Source: Williamsia soli (lineage in GTDB: Bacteria; Actinomycetota; Actinomycetes; Mycobacteriales; Mycobacteriaceae). From it: DNA of 64,000 bases. A program made the position numbers and the translations under genes. Shown here in pieces: positions 42,587 to 50,812 of the stretch. The stretch covers positions 307,345 through 371,344 of the forward strand of contig NZ_JAFRDR010000006.1 in NCBI RefSeq assembly GCF_017377795.1. The letters run 5' to 3'. Within the stretch, counting starts at the first letter, position 1, and every line of letters starts with the position of its first letter. The notes beneath the pieces are model-generated. The model made no database searches and was not told the origin of the DNA. It saw nothing but the letters and a program-made list of their open reading frames with translations.

Positions 42587-43712
42587 ATGGCATCGAGCAA
42601 GAGCAACAATCGCAAGCGTCGCGCCGACAAACAGAAGGCTCGCGACCAGCGACGCGCTTCTTCGAGAACCGAGTTCGTTCTCAGGTCCTCAGTTGGAGCA
42701 GGCCTTCGTCGCCTGGCTTCCGGACTCCGAGTTCGCGGACGAATTAACCCCTGAGCAGGCAGTTGGCGGCATCGGTCCGGTGTTGGGCATGATCGCCCAC
42801 GGCAACCCACGCTTCAGTGCGACAGCGTGGACGATGGCCGACCTCGACGTGTTCGCGGCCTTCCTCGACGACGTCGAGGCGACCGGGTCTGAGCTCGATC
42901 TCCAGGTCTCCGATGGCTTACAGCTCGCTGCCATGGCGTGGCTCCACTTCCTGGAAGAGACGGATCGGTGGACCGGCACCGACGAGAACCTGGTGTACTG
43001 CACCGGCGTCCTGGGGCTGGAACAGCTGGACGTCCCGCCGATTCGGACACCGTCGATGATCGAACTCGATCCAGTGGATCCGGAGGTCGAAGGCGAGGCA
43101 CTCGCGGCACTACCCCTGTTCACGCGCCTGACGACGGTCCTCGAGTGGATCGGCGATGGCGTCCTGGTGACGGAGGCAGGTGAGCTGAGCGTGGATGGCA
43201 CCGTCGACGTGGCGACCCATCTCGGGTTCGAGCTCAGCGAGCGGCCCGAATCGATGTACGACCTCTCCAGCGTGAGCATCCCGTGGGCGGTGCTGACCGC
43301 CCTCGGGATCGTCGCGACCAACGGGGACCGGGCCGAGCCAACCGACCGCGTGAATCTGTTGTCGGCCGGTGATCTGGAGACCTTGCGCTCGGCACTCACG
43401 GCCACCATCGCGGCGGAGTTGGCGGACTCCCTGTCGCCAGACATGTCCATGGATGGCGGATTCATAGTCGTACAGCTCCTCCTCGCCGGAATGACCGACG
43501 AGCCGCTGTCACCCATTGACCCGGTGGACGACGAGTTCGACGATCAGCAGACCGTCATCGCGAAAACCTTCGCGAGCGCGCTGACGGCGCGGCTCATCGA
43601 CGACGGCTACTTGGTGTTGGTCGATGGTCTGCTCGAGGTTCCGTCGCCGCTGCGCCCGGCCATACTCGCGGGCCTCCCTGATCTGAGTGACGACGACGTC
43701 GACGACCTCTGA
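42587..43712 (+). CDS. Hypothetical acidic protein with basic N-terminus; probable frameshift near 42680
   Basis: ATG 42587 with GAGGG upstream opens a lysine/arginine-rich start (MASSKSNNRKRRADKQKARD), but that frame stops at 42754. The main body runs in another frame from about 42670 to 43712 (LEQAFVAWLPDSEFADEL and on, about 340 residues), whose only formal start is TTG 42693. A one-base shift around 42665-42695 would join a basic leader to the acidic body. The body is mostly helical, rich in Asp/Glu/Leu, with no enzyme motif I recognise, and ends LPDLSDDDVDDL. The function is unknown. Confidence 0.6.
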
Positions 43713-43810
43713 GTCAGCCACCCCCAGTTCCTCGAACCGATCTCCTCAGCCGCGGCGCTGCGCCACCATGAGGTGGCGGCGTCACTCCCGACGCCCGGTG
43801 AGGAGTTGGT

Positions 43811-44782
43811 GTGTCAACCGTCGAGACCGTTCGAGGACCCGTGGACGCCGCCGCTCTCGGGAGCACCCTCATGCACGAGCACGTGTTCGTGCTGGGGGAG
43901 GAGATGCGACAGAACTATCCCGACTTTCCGAATCCGTGGGATGAAGAGCGTCGAGTCGAAGACGCCATCCAGAAGCTGTCTGCGTTGCCCTCGCGGGGGA
44001 TCCGCACGATCGTCGATCCGACCGTCATCGGGCTGGGCCGCTACATTCCCCGGTTGCAGAGAATCAATGCCGAAGTCGACCTGAACATCATCGTCGCCAC
44101 CGGCATCTACACCTACAACGAGATCCCCTTCCAATTCCACTACACCGGTCCGGGTTTGCTGTTCGATACGCCCGAACCGATGGTGGAGCTGTTCGTCAAA
44201 GACATCCGCGAGGGCATCGCCGACACCGGTGTCAAGGCGGCCTTCCTCAAGTGCGCCATCGAGGTACAGGGCCTGACCCCGGGTGTAGAACGGGTGATGC
44301 GCGCAGTCGGGGCCGCTCAGGCCGAGACGAAGGTGCCGATCACGGTGCACACCAATCCGCACACCGGGTCGGGGCTGGTGGCGCAACGGGTTCTGAAAGA
44401 AGAGGGGGCGGACCTGTCGAAGGTCGTGATCGGCCATTCCGGTGACACGACCGACCTCGATTACCTCTGCAAGGTCGCCGACGCCGGTTCCTATCTCGGG
44501 ATGGACCGTTTCGGCCTGGATGTGTTGCTGCCCTTCGAACAACGCGTCGACACAGTCGCCGAGATGGTGCGCCGAGGCTATGCAGAACGCATGGTCTTGG
44601 CGCACGACGCGTCGTGCTTCATCGACTGGTTCGACGAACACGCCAAAGCCGCTGCGGTGCCGAACTGGATCTTCACCCACATCAGTGACGACGTGCTGCC
44701 GGCACTTCGCGAACGTGGGGTGTCGACCGAGCAGATCACAACCATGCTCGTCGACAATCCGCGGCGCTACTTCGAGAACTGA
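43811..44782 (+). CDS. php: Phosphotriesterase-like lactonase (Php homologue)
   Basis: 323 residues from GTG 43811. All metal ligands of the phosphotriesterase-like lactonases are present: His22-x-His24 (LMHEHVF), the carbamylated Lys in AFLKCAIE near residue 145, His in TVHTNPH, His in VIGHSGDTTD and Asp in VLAHDAS near residue 265. It is close throughout to M. tuberculosis Php (Rv0230c). Such binuclear-metal enzymes hydrolyse lactones, including acyl-homoserine lactones, with weak paraoxonase activity. It ends 21 bp before an ATP-grasp gene on the same strand. Confidence 0.88.
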   Translation: MSTVETVRGPVDAAALGSTLMHEHVFVLGEEMRQNYPDFPNPWDEERRVEDAIQKLSALPSRGIRTIVDPTVIGLGRYIPRLQRINAEVDLNIIVATGIYTYNEIPFQFHYTGPGLLFDTPEPMVELFVKDIREGIADTGVKAAFLKCAIEVQGLTPGVERVMRAVGAAQAETKVPITVHTNPHTGSGLVAQRVLKEEGADLSKVVIGHSGDTTDLDYLCKVADAGSYLGMDRFGLDVLLPFEQRVDTVAEMVRRGYAERMVLAHDASCFIDWFDEHAKAAAVPNWIFTHISDDVLPALRERGVSTEQITTMLVDNPRRYFEN

Positions 44783-44803
44783 GGTCCGTAGGATCTCCAG
44801 GAT

Positions 44804-45991
44804 ATGAGCTCGCCCACGCCCCGCATCCTGGCCACCACATCGCGCATGCCCTTCGCGGTGGACGAGATCCGCAAGCTGGGCGAAACGGGCCGGGACGTGA
44901 CGGCGGTGGACACCTTCAAGGCGTCGCCAGGTAGCCATTCGCGGGGAGCGGCTCGGCACGCCGAGGTGCCTGCACCCGCGCAGAATCCGCTGGAGTTCAT
45001 CGCCGCCGTCGACGAGTTGATCGACAAGCACCAGATCAACTGGCTGATCCCCATGTTCGAAGAGGTCTTCTACCTCGCGGCGTATCGAGAGCAGTTCGCC
45101 GGCCGGGCCGAATTGTTCTTTCCGTCGTTCGAGACCCTGGCGCAGGTGCACGATAAAGTTGCGTTCAGCGAACTGTGTGAGTCTCTTGGCTTGCCTGTGG
45201 CGCAGTCGATCACGGCCACGTCGAACGCCGAGCTCCGCGAGGCTGTCCAGCACTGGGACCACTGGTTCGCGCGTGCCGCGTATGGGCGCGGCGGCCTCGA
45301 CGTCATCACCAACAGCGGCCCACTCGCCGGGGAGTCCGGTCTCGACGACATCCACCCGACACCTGCCGAACCCTGGCTCGTGCAGGAGTACCTGAAGGGC
45401 GTCGACCGCTGTAGCTGGAGCGTCGTCCACCACGGTGAGGTGGTACTGCATTCCTGCTACGAACATCCGCTCACCATCGACGACCGCGGCGGCATCATCT
45501 TCGAATCGGTGGACTCACCTGAGTCGCTGCACTCGGCGCAAACCATTGCGCGCGAACTGAACTGGCACGGCCAGCTGAGTTTCGACTACCTCGTCACCGA
45601 CGACGGAGTTCATCACATGGTCGAATGCAATCCACGCCCGACGTCGGGATGTACCGTCGCGACGGCAGCAGAGTTCGACGCTGCGCTGTTCGGGCCGCGG
45701 CCGGCAGCGCCGGTCGTGGTTCCCGCGGGACGGAAGCGGTCGATCAAGGTCGCTGTTCTGCGGGACGCGCTCCTGCACCCGAGCCGGGCCCGGACCAACC
45801 TTCGCGCGGCTCACGGCGCGAGCGATGTCTACGGCCCGAAGCATGATCACCTGCCGCTGCTGTACACGGCGCTGTCGCTGCAGCACGTACTGCGGTACCG
45901 GAAGGCTCTCGGCGTCGACCGCGATACGCGCGAACAACTCGTGGCGGCCCAGTTCTTCGACGTCTCCTGGAACGGTGCACCGATCCGCTGA
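44804..45991 (+). CDS. ATP-grasp domain protein
   Basis: 395 residues from ATG 44804. An N-terminal preATP-grasp Rossmann-like part (RILATTSRMPFAVDEIRKLG), a lid region (FARAAYGRGGLDVI with nucleotide-contacting residues), EPWLVQEYLKGVD near residue 190 and the metal-binding HHMVECNPRPTSG near 272 define the ATP-grasp fold. Enzymes of this fold join a carboxylate to an amine, thiol or other nucleophile via an acyl phosphate. The C-terminal 100 residues, with a LHPSRARTNLRAAHGASDVY segment, are not typical of known ligases. Substrate unknown. Confidence 0.8.
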   Translation: MSSPTPRILATTSRMPFAVDEIRKLGETGRDVTAVDTFKASPGSHSRGAARHAEVPAPAQNPLEFIAAVDELIDKHQINWLIPMFEEVFYLAAYREQFAGRAELFFPSFETLAQVHDKVAFSELCESLGLPVAQSITATSNAELREAVQHWDHWFARAAYGRGGLDVITNSGPLAGESGLDDIHPTPAEPWLVQEYLKGVDRCSWSVVHHGEVVLHSCYEHPLTIDDRGGIIFESVDSPESLHSAQTIARELNWHGQLSFDYLVTDDGVHHMVECNPRPTSGCTVATAAEFDAALFGPRPAAPVVVPAGRKRSIKVAVLRDALLHPSRARTNLRAAHGASDVYGPKHDHLPLLYTALSLQHVLRYRKALGVDRDTREQLVAAQFFDVSWNGAPIR

Positions 45992-46109
45992 GTTGTCCAC
46001 AGGCCCTCCGACAATCCACAGGCGTCCTGCTCGCCCCTCACACAGTCCTCCCGACGACTCGGACGTGACCTAGCGTCAGTCTCGATCACCGAGGATTGGG
46101 GGAATCCAG

Positions 46110-46412
46110 ATGGCACCAGTGTTGAAGGCGGATCTCGACGCGATTCGCACGCTCGCAACTGATCTGACGAACGCCGCGAACAACATCCGCGGCATCGATG
46201 TGAACCGCACGTTCGCGGGATTGCTCGCAGGTCTCAGAGGATCCGACGTCGCGGCGGCGTGTGAGACTGCGGAGATCCAGATCGAGCAGGCACTGAAAGC
46301 AGTGGCCGTGCGAGTGGACGCCCTGGCGCAGAGGAACATCGAGGCGGCACGGACCGTCGGAATCACCGACGAGCAGTATGCCGACTCGATCAGCGGACTG
46401 CTGAAGCTGTGA
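46110..46412 (+). CDS. Small helical EspC/DUF2580-like protein (putative T7SS target)
   Basis: 100 residues, ATG 46110 with GGGGGAA upstream. It is almost entirely helical: VLKADLDAIRTLATDLTNAA, then an Ala-rich helix ending TDEQYADSISGLLKL. Length, helical hairpin and C-terminal tail resemble the EspC/DUF2580 type VII secretion target group. A clear YxxxD/E export signal is not present. It is the first gene of a trio; its stop overlaps the next start as GTGA, implying equimolar production with the WXG-headed hydrolase and possibly complex formation. Confidence 0.65.
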   Translation: MAPVLKADLDAIRTLATDLTNAANNIRGIDVNRTFAGLLAGLRGSDVAAACETAEIQIEQALKAVAVRVDALAQRNIEAARTVGITDEQYADSISGLLKL

Positions 46413-48127
46413 TCGGTGTGAGTACACCCACTGTGTCCCAGGCCCGTACCTGGGCGTCGAACGCCCACTTCTTGTCGACGACAGCAACTGGCATCGACAC
46501 CGCGGTCGACACCTTCGATACGGCGATGAACGATGTCGCCCGATCTGTCGCCACGACCATGGACAGCTGGCGGGGTGATGCGGCCGAGGCGTCGCAGGCC
46601 CGGACCGACTCGGAGAAGCAGGCAAGTAACCGGCTCGCGATCACGATCCTCGACATTGCCGACACCATCAACCGTCTCGGACCGGACGTCGTTCGTTCGA
46701 GCGAGGTCGTCCGCAATTGGGCGAACAACATCGTGGACAACGGCTTCCTCGTTGCCGACGACGGCGCCGTCACGGCTCCGGCAGACTCCCGACCTGGACA
46801 TCCCATCGCGATACCGGCGAGCATGGATTATGAGGAGGCTCGTGCGTTCGCCGTTCGTAGAGCAGCCGAATACCAGTCCTATCTGATGGATGCGCTCGCG
46901 ACGGCAGGTAGCGCGGATGCGATTCTGGCCGCCGAGATCACCAAGACGCTCGGTGAACTGGTCCAGAATGCCGACCGTGCCACCACCGTCGTCCCGCTCG
47001 GCCCAGTGGTGCGCGACATCATCGCCGGCCGCGGTCGGCTACCGACAGACCCGCAGGCGCTCAACGACTTCTGGGATGGGCTGACCTCGGCCGAGAAGGC
47101 GGCGCTCTGGGATCATGATCGGGGAGTGGGAAACATGGACGGGATCCCGGTGGCCGATCGCGACCACTTCAATCGCCGCTACCTGGGCGAGCTGCAGAAC
47201 GAGGCCCGCGGCAAGATCATGGACGTCGAGGCCCTCAAACCCGACCCCGCGCAGTATCCGACCCGTAATGCCCCAGGGGAGCAGGGCAATCCCGATGGTT
47301 ACCGGCAGCGACTCGAGGACTGGCAGCAACTTCACGACTCGGCGACGGCCGACTTGGCGGCGCTGGTCGGAGTGCAGAACACAGTCGCAGCCGAGTCTGA
47401 CGGGAGGAAGCAGTATCTGATGAAGGTGGACAGGCGGCACGCTGCCGTCGCCGTCAACAATCCCGACACCGCGGACAACGTCGCCACCTACGTCCCCGGC
47501 ACGGGTGCGAATCTTGGCGGGATCGGTGGCGGTGTCGAGCGTGCCGATCGGATGGCTCAGGCAGCCGCGGACGTCGACAAGGCGTCAGAGACGGCAACAA
47601 TCGCCTGGTTCGGTTATGACGCGCCGCCGGATCTGGTCGAGGCCGGAGCAGGTGTGTACGCGGCCCGAGGAGCTGATTCCCTGGTGACTCTGCAGGAAGG
47701 TCTCCGCGCGACCCATGAGGGTGTGGGGCGATCGCACAATACGATCATCAGTCACAGTTACGGGACGGTCGTCGCTGCCGAGGCTGCATCGGGGAGGCGA
47801 GAGCTGAACATCGATGATGTCGTGTTCGTCGCCAGCCCCGGGCTCGGCGGGCCTGACGACGTCGGCGACCTGAACCTCACCGGTCCCGACGACCGGCCCA
47901 CTGCGCAACGCGTCTGGGCGACGGTCTCGACCGACGACGTGATCAACCTCGTCGAGGTGGTACATGGCGCCGATCCGCACGACAGCGGTTTCGGGGCGCG
48001 GGTATTCGCATCCGAGCGGGGGCAGGGCGTGAGCCTGGAAGCACACAGCGATTACTGGGACGACGATTCTGTATCGCTGCTGAACATGGGCCGCATCATC
48101 GCGGGGAAATATGGAGATGTGCAGTGA
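46409..48127 (+). CDS. WXG-headed DUF1023 alpha/beta hydrolase
   Basis: 572 residues from GTG 46409. Residues 1-110 are helical with a WXG turn (SWRGDAAEAS, Trp54-x-Gly56), like the N-terminus of type VII secreted proteins. The C-terminal DUF1023 domain (about 370-565) has the nucleophile elbow ISHSYGT (Ser450), an FVASPGLGGPDDV strand-loop and the family His in EAHSDYWDDDS near residue 550. The activity is probably esterase or lipase-like. Joined to an EspC-like partner upstream and a lipoprotein downstream by overlapping stops and starts, it looks like a secreted enzyme with partner and anchor or immunity protein. Confidence 0.82.
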   Translation: MIGVSTPTVSQARTWASNAHFLSTTATGIDTAVDTFDTAMNDVARSVATTMDSWRGDAAEASQARTDSEKQASNRLAITILDIADTINRLGPDVVRSSEVVRNWANNIVDNGFLVADDGAVTAPADSRPGHPIAIPASMDYEEARAFAVRRAAEYQSYLMDALATAGSADAILAAEITKTLGELVQNADRATTVVPLGPVVRDIIAGRGRLPTDPQALNDFWDGLTSAEKAALWDHDRGVGNMDGIPVADRDHFNRRYLGELQNEARGKIMDVEALKPDPAQYPTRNAPGEQGNPDGYRQRLEDWQQLHDSATADLAALVGVQNTVAAESDGRKQYLMKVDRRHAAVAVNNPDTADNVATYVPGTGANLGGIGGGVERADRMAQAAADVDKASETATIAWFGYDAPPDLVEAGAGVYAARGADSLVTLQEGLRATHEGVGRSHNTIISHSYGTVVAAEAASGRRELNIDDVVFVASPGLGGPDDVGDLNLTGPDDRPTAQRVWATVSTDDVINLVEVVHGADPHDSGFGARVFASERGQGVSLEAHSDYWDDDSVSLLNMGRIIAGKYGDVQ

Positions 48128-48642
48128 TGCAGAGGATTGTGGTCGCATTGACCGCGCTGGGACTGCTGGCGGTCGGCGGGTGTGCCGACGAGGAGCACAT
48201 GAACAATCAACTGGCCCACGACCGGATCGTCGAACTGATCCAGTCAACAGCCGATGCGCTGCCGTGGTCCGCGACGCTGATGACGACGTACCCCGGATAC
48301 CCCCACTCGACCTTGGGCGATGCGCCTGGACCGTGCACCGGTGACGACAGCGGCGATCCCGACCAGCCCTACAACTGGACCTTCGGTATGTGGTTGCTCG
48401 TACCTGGTGACATGAATCCGGCCCAGGTGCGCGGCGCTGTCGTCGATGCGTGGCGTGCAGACGGCCACCACGTGAAAGGCGATTATGACGTGGTGGGCGT
48501 GACGGAGGACGGCTTCACCCTCACGATGGTGGGAAAGCCGGACGATGTGTCACTCAGAGTCGGCTCGCCGTGCTTTCCGGAGTCGGCGATGGACCGCGGT
48601 ATCGGTTGGCCCGACAAAATCGTCACGCAGAGCGTGGATTAG
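48127..48642 (+). CDS. Putative lipoprotein, third gene of the WXG/DUF1023 trio
   Basis: 171 residues from ATG 48127, overlapping the hydrolase stop (TGATG). An in-frame GTG at 48124 is the alternative start. The signal sequence MQRIVVALTALGLLAVGGCA has its lipobox at AVGGC, so the mature protein is anchored to the outer face of the membrane. The mature part shows GDAPGPCTGDDSGDPDQPYN and SLRVGSPCF, two cysteines that could form a disulfide. No known domain recognised. Being coupled to a putative secreted hydrolase, it could be its immunity or substrate-presenting partner. It overlaps the convergent protease gene by 4 bp. Confidence 0.78.
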   Translation: MQRIVVALTALGLLAVGGCADEEHMNNQLAHDRIVELIQSTADALPWSATLMTTYPGYPHSTLGDAPGPCTGDDSGDPDQPYNWTFGMWLLVPGDMNPAQVRGAVVDAWRADGHHVKGDYDVVGVTEDGFTLTMVGKPDDVSLRVGSPCFPESAMDRGIGWPDKIVTQSVD

Positions 48643-49712
48643 TGCTCGGTCCTCGTGTGACCTTCGAGCTTGCGCTGGATGGACCGGGTGGCGCCGCCGA
48701 GGGTGACCGTGGCCACGAGGTACTCGATGCCCGGTTTGCGTGCGGTGGACGTGCCGATGCGCCAGGTCCATTCCACCCAACCGGTGCTGTCGGAGCGCTG
48801 TGGCGCCAATCCTGCTGCGCTGCTGCGCCGTCCACTCGGATAACGGATCTCGACCGAGCATTCGGTGTCGGGGGCGGTCCGTGCCAGGACTCGGCAGGTC
48901 CCGCCGATCCAGGCCGTACTGACGGCGAGGCCATCGAACACGAGGACCTTGAGCTTGTCGGTGACAGCGATCATGCGGACGGCCGTTGCCCGTTCGGTGC
49001 CGCCGGCCACCGATTCGTCGTTACCGGCGCGGTGCAGGCCGACGGCGAGGCTGTCCGACCGGTTGATCCACACGGAACCAGAGTCTCCGCCGAGGCTGAT
49101 CTCCGGCATGGCAGGATCGTCAGGCACGATCGTGAAGGTGCTGGCGGTGACTCCCTCGATGACGCCCCAGGTGACCCCCGTCGTCAAACCGGACTTGATG
49201 ACCTTGGCTCCCAGGCGTGGGTCGCTCAGCCCGGTCGCCGAGCCGAGTTCATGCAGGTCGAGGGACCATGTGCGTCCGGCGAGGACGCAAACGGCGCAGT
49301 CGAGTACCCGGTCGTAGCGCAGGACGCCGCCCATGATGTCGACACCCGACGGTTGCGCCATCACATCGGCCGGCTGTGCCGGATTTTGCAGCATCACATG
49401 CCAATTCGACAGAGCAAGCGGTTGCAGACTGTCTCGGTCGAAGACGATCATGCCCAAGGTTCCGGCCGATGTCTTAGACGTGTTCATCATCTGCACGCCG
49501 CCGCGGAGAGGATCGAAGCGGTCGGTGCGGACGAGATGTGGTGCGGGGTTGTACTGGATGACATCGACAGGGATCCCGTCGATATCGTCTGGGACCCGCT
49601 CGACGCGTTTGAGCTTCGTCTTGGACTTCTTCTCGGTCACGTGGACACGGAGGGCGAGTCGGCCGGTGGGGGAGCCGTCGGCGTATTCGAACCCCACGTC
49701 GACGTTGTGCAC
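48639..49712 (-). CDS. Trypsin-fold serine protease-like protein (cytosolic)
   Basis: 357 residues from GTG 49712. A chymotrypsin-like triad is visible: His in LSNWHVM near residue 102, Asp in DRVLDCAVCVLAG near 137 and Ser in EISLGGDSGSVWINR near 209. No signal peptide is present, so it may act inside the cell. Coding composition appears to continue upstream in the same frame (DEISADEQARLEKALRKHRR), but no ATG, GTG or TTG is available there, so either the start is GTG 49712 or an indel hides the true start. The C-terminal 100 residues form an added beta-rich domain. Confidence 0.75.
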   Translation of the reverse strand: MHNVDVGFEYADGSPTGRLALRVHVTEKKSKTKLKRVERVPDDIDGIPVDVIQYNPAPHLVRTDRFDPLRGGVQMMNTSKTSAGTLGMIVFDRDSLQPLALSNWHVMLQNPAQPADVMAQPSGVDIMGGVLRYDRVLDCAVCVLAGRTWSLDLHELGSATGLSDPRLGAKVIKSGLTTGVTWGVIEGVTASTFTIVPDDPAMPEISLGGDSGSVWINRSDSLAVGLHRAGNDESVAGGTERATAVRMIAVTDKLKVLVFDGLAVSTAWIGGTCRVLARTAPDTECSVEIRYPSGRRSSAAGLAPQRSDSTGWVEWTWRIGTSTARKPGIEYLVATVTLGGATRSIQRKLEGHTRTEH

Positions 49713-49821
49713 GTTGGGGTAAGCAGACAGGGATCTCCTGTGTTTGCGCAGTGCCTTCTCCAGCCGGGCCTGTTCGTCTGCGGAGATCTCGTCCCTGCGG
49801 CCACCTCTGGCTGTGGGGTGT

Positions 49822-50385
49822 CTATCCCGATGAGCGATTATGCGCTGTCGGCCCTGGCCGCACGTTGTCGTTCAGGATGATTGATCGCTCGAGTTTTTGT
49901 AGCAACTTGGCGAGTTGAGTCTGCTCCCGCTCGGACAGATCCCCGAGCATCTGCTTTTCGTTGCCGAAATGTTCGGCAGCGGTCTCATCGATCAACTGCA
50001 GGCCCTTGGGGGTGAGGCAGGCATAGACAATGCGCCGGTCGTCTTCGTCACGCTCTCGCACTACGAGTCCGGCTTGCTCGAGGCGATCCACCCGCAGGGT
50101 GATGCCACCGGTGGTGACCAGTGCAGATTGCGACAGCTGTCCGGATGTCATCCGATAGGGAGGCCCCGAACGGCGAAGCGCTGCAAGAACATCGAAAGAA
50201 GCCATGTTGATGTCGTACTTCTCGAACACCGCCGATATGGCGGTCTGATAGCGCAGGTAGCTGCGGTGCAATCGACCGAATATACGCAGCGCGGACACGT
50301 CGAGGTCCGGCGCCTGCCGGGCCCACTGGGCCACGATCTCGTCGACGGCGTCCTCGCCCTTGCCCTTGCCGCTGTTTTCCTGCAC
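49822..50385 (-). CDS. MarR-family transcriptional regulator
   Basis: 187 residues from GTG 50385, which has AAGGAGG at ideal distance; a longer frame to 50475 lacks this. The winged-helix domain has ALRRSGPPYRMTSGQLSQSA, TTGGITLRVDRLEQAGLVVR with the recognition helix and RDEDDRRIVYACLTPKG as the wing. A long C-terminal dimer helix (LSEREQTQLAKLLQKLERSI) follows. MarR proteins repress neighbouring catabolic or export genes and respond to phenolic or other small ligands. It diverges from the 50.8-58.8 kb operon and probably controls it through the palindrome at 50765-50786. Confidence 0.88.
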   Translation of the reverse strand: MQENSGKGKGEDAVDEIVAQWARQAPDLDVSALRIFGRLHRSYLRYQTAISAVFEKYDINMASFDVLAALRRSGPPYRMTSGQLSQSALVTTGGITLRVDRLEQAGLVVRERDEDDRRIVYACLTPKGLQLIDETAAEHFGNEKQMLGDLSEREQTQLAKLLQKLERSIILNDNVRPGPTAHNRSSG

Positions 50386-50812
50386 ACCGACCTCCTTGCG
50401 TCCGTCCCCTGTGGAGCGTTGGCTGGCATCTCGGACACTCTGAGCGCCAAGATGCTTTCTCAGGCTACGGGACAAGGGGGTTTGAGGCCGTATCGCCGAC
50501 CCTGGTGGCGTCGATTTCCTGGGCCGTCGGGTGACGCCGGGAGAGGTCGATGACGGTTGGGCTGTGTGTATGGCGCGCGTTGAACTCGTGCATGTAAATC
50601 ACTCTCTGCCAATGTTCAGTGGATTTCCTGGCGCTCAAGCTATATCCGATCTATCGGTGCTACAACGATTTTCGAATCCAGTTGTGGTGCCCATCACGGA
50701 TTTTGGGGGCTTCGATGCCGATGTGTTCAGAGCATGTCTCATCTTTGTTAACAGCTCAATACATAGGTGCTCAACAGTTGACACCTAAGATAACTGGCCG
50801 CATTCTTTTTTC
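50386..50812. promoter_or_regulatory. MarR/ABC operon intergenic region with candidate operator and leaderless promoter
   Basis: 427 bp without a supported gene and AT-richer than its surroundings. At 50765-50786, AGGTG-CTCAACAGTTGAC-ACCT contains the perfect palindrome TCAAC-A-GTTGA. TTGACA (50778-50783), a 17-bp spacer and CATTCT (50801-50806) form a promoter whose start point, 7 nt downstream, coincides with the ATG at 50813. No ribosome binding site precedes that ATG, so the message is probably leaderless and the palindrome overlaps the -35 box, as expected for repression. Confidence 0.6.

Noticed and set aside
43814..45466. Long leftward open frame (550 codons) opposite the phosphotriesterase and ATP-grasp genes
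   Set aside because: Antisense shadow spanning two well-supported genes; no recognisable fold or ribosome site.
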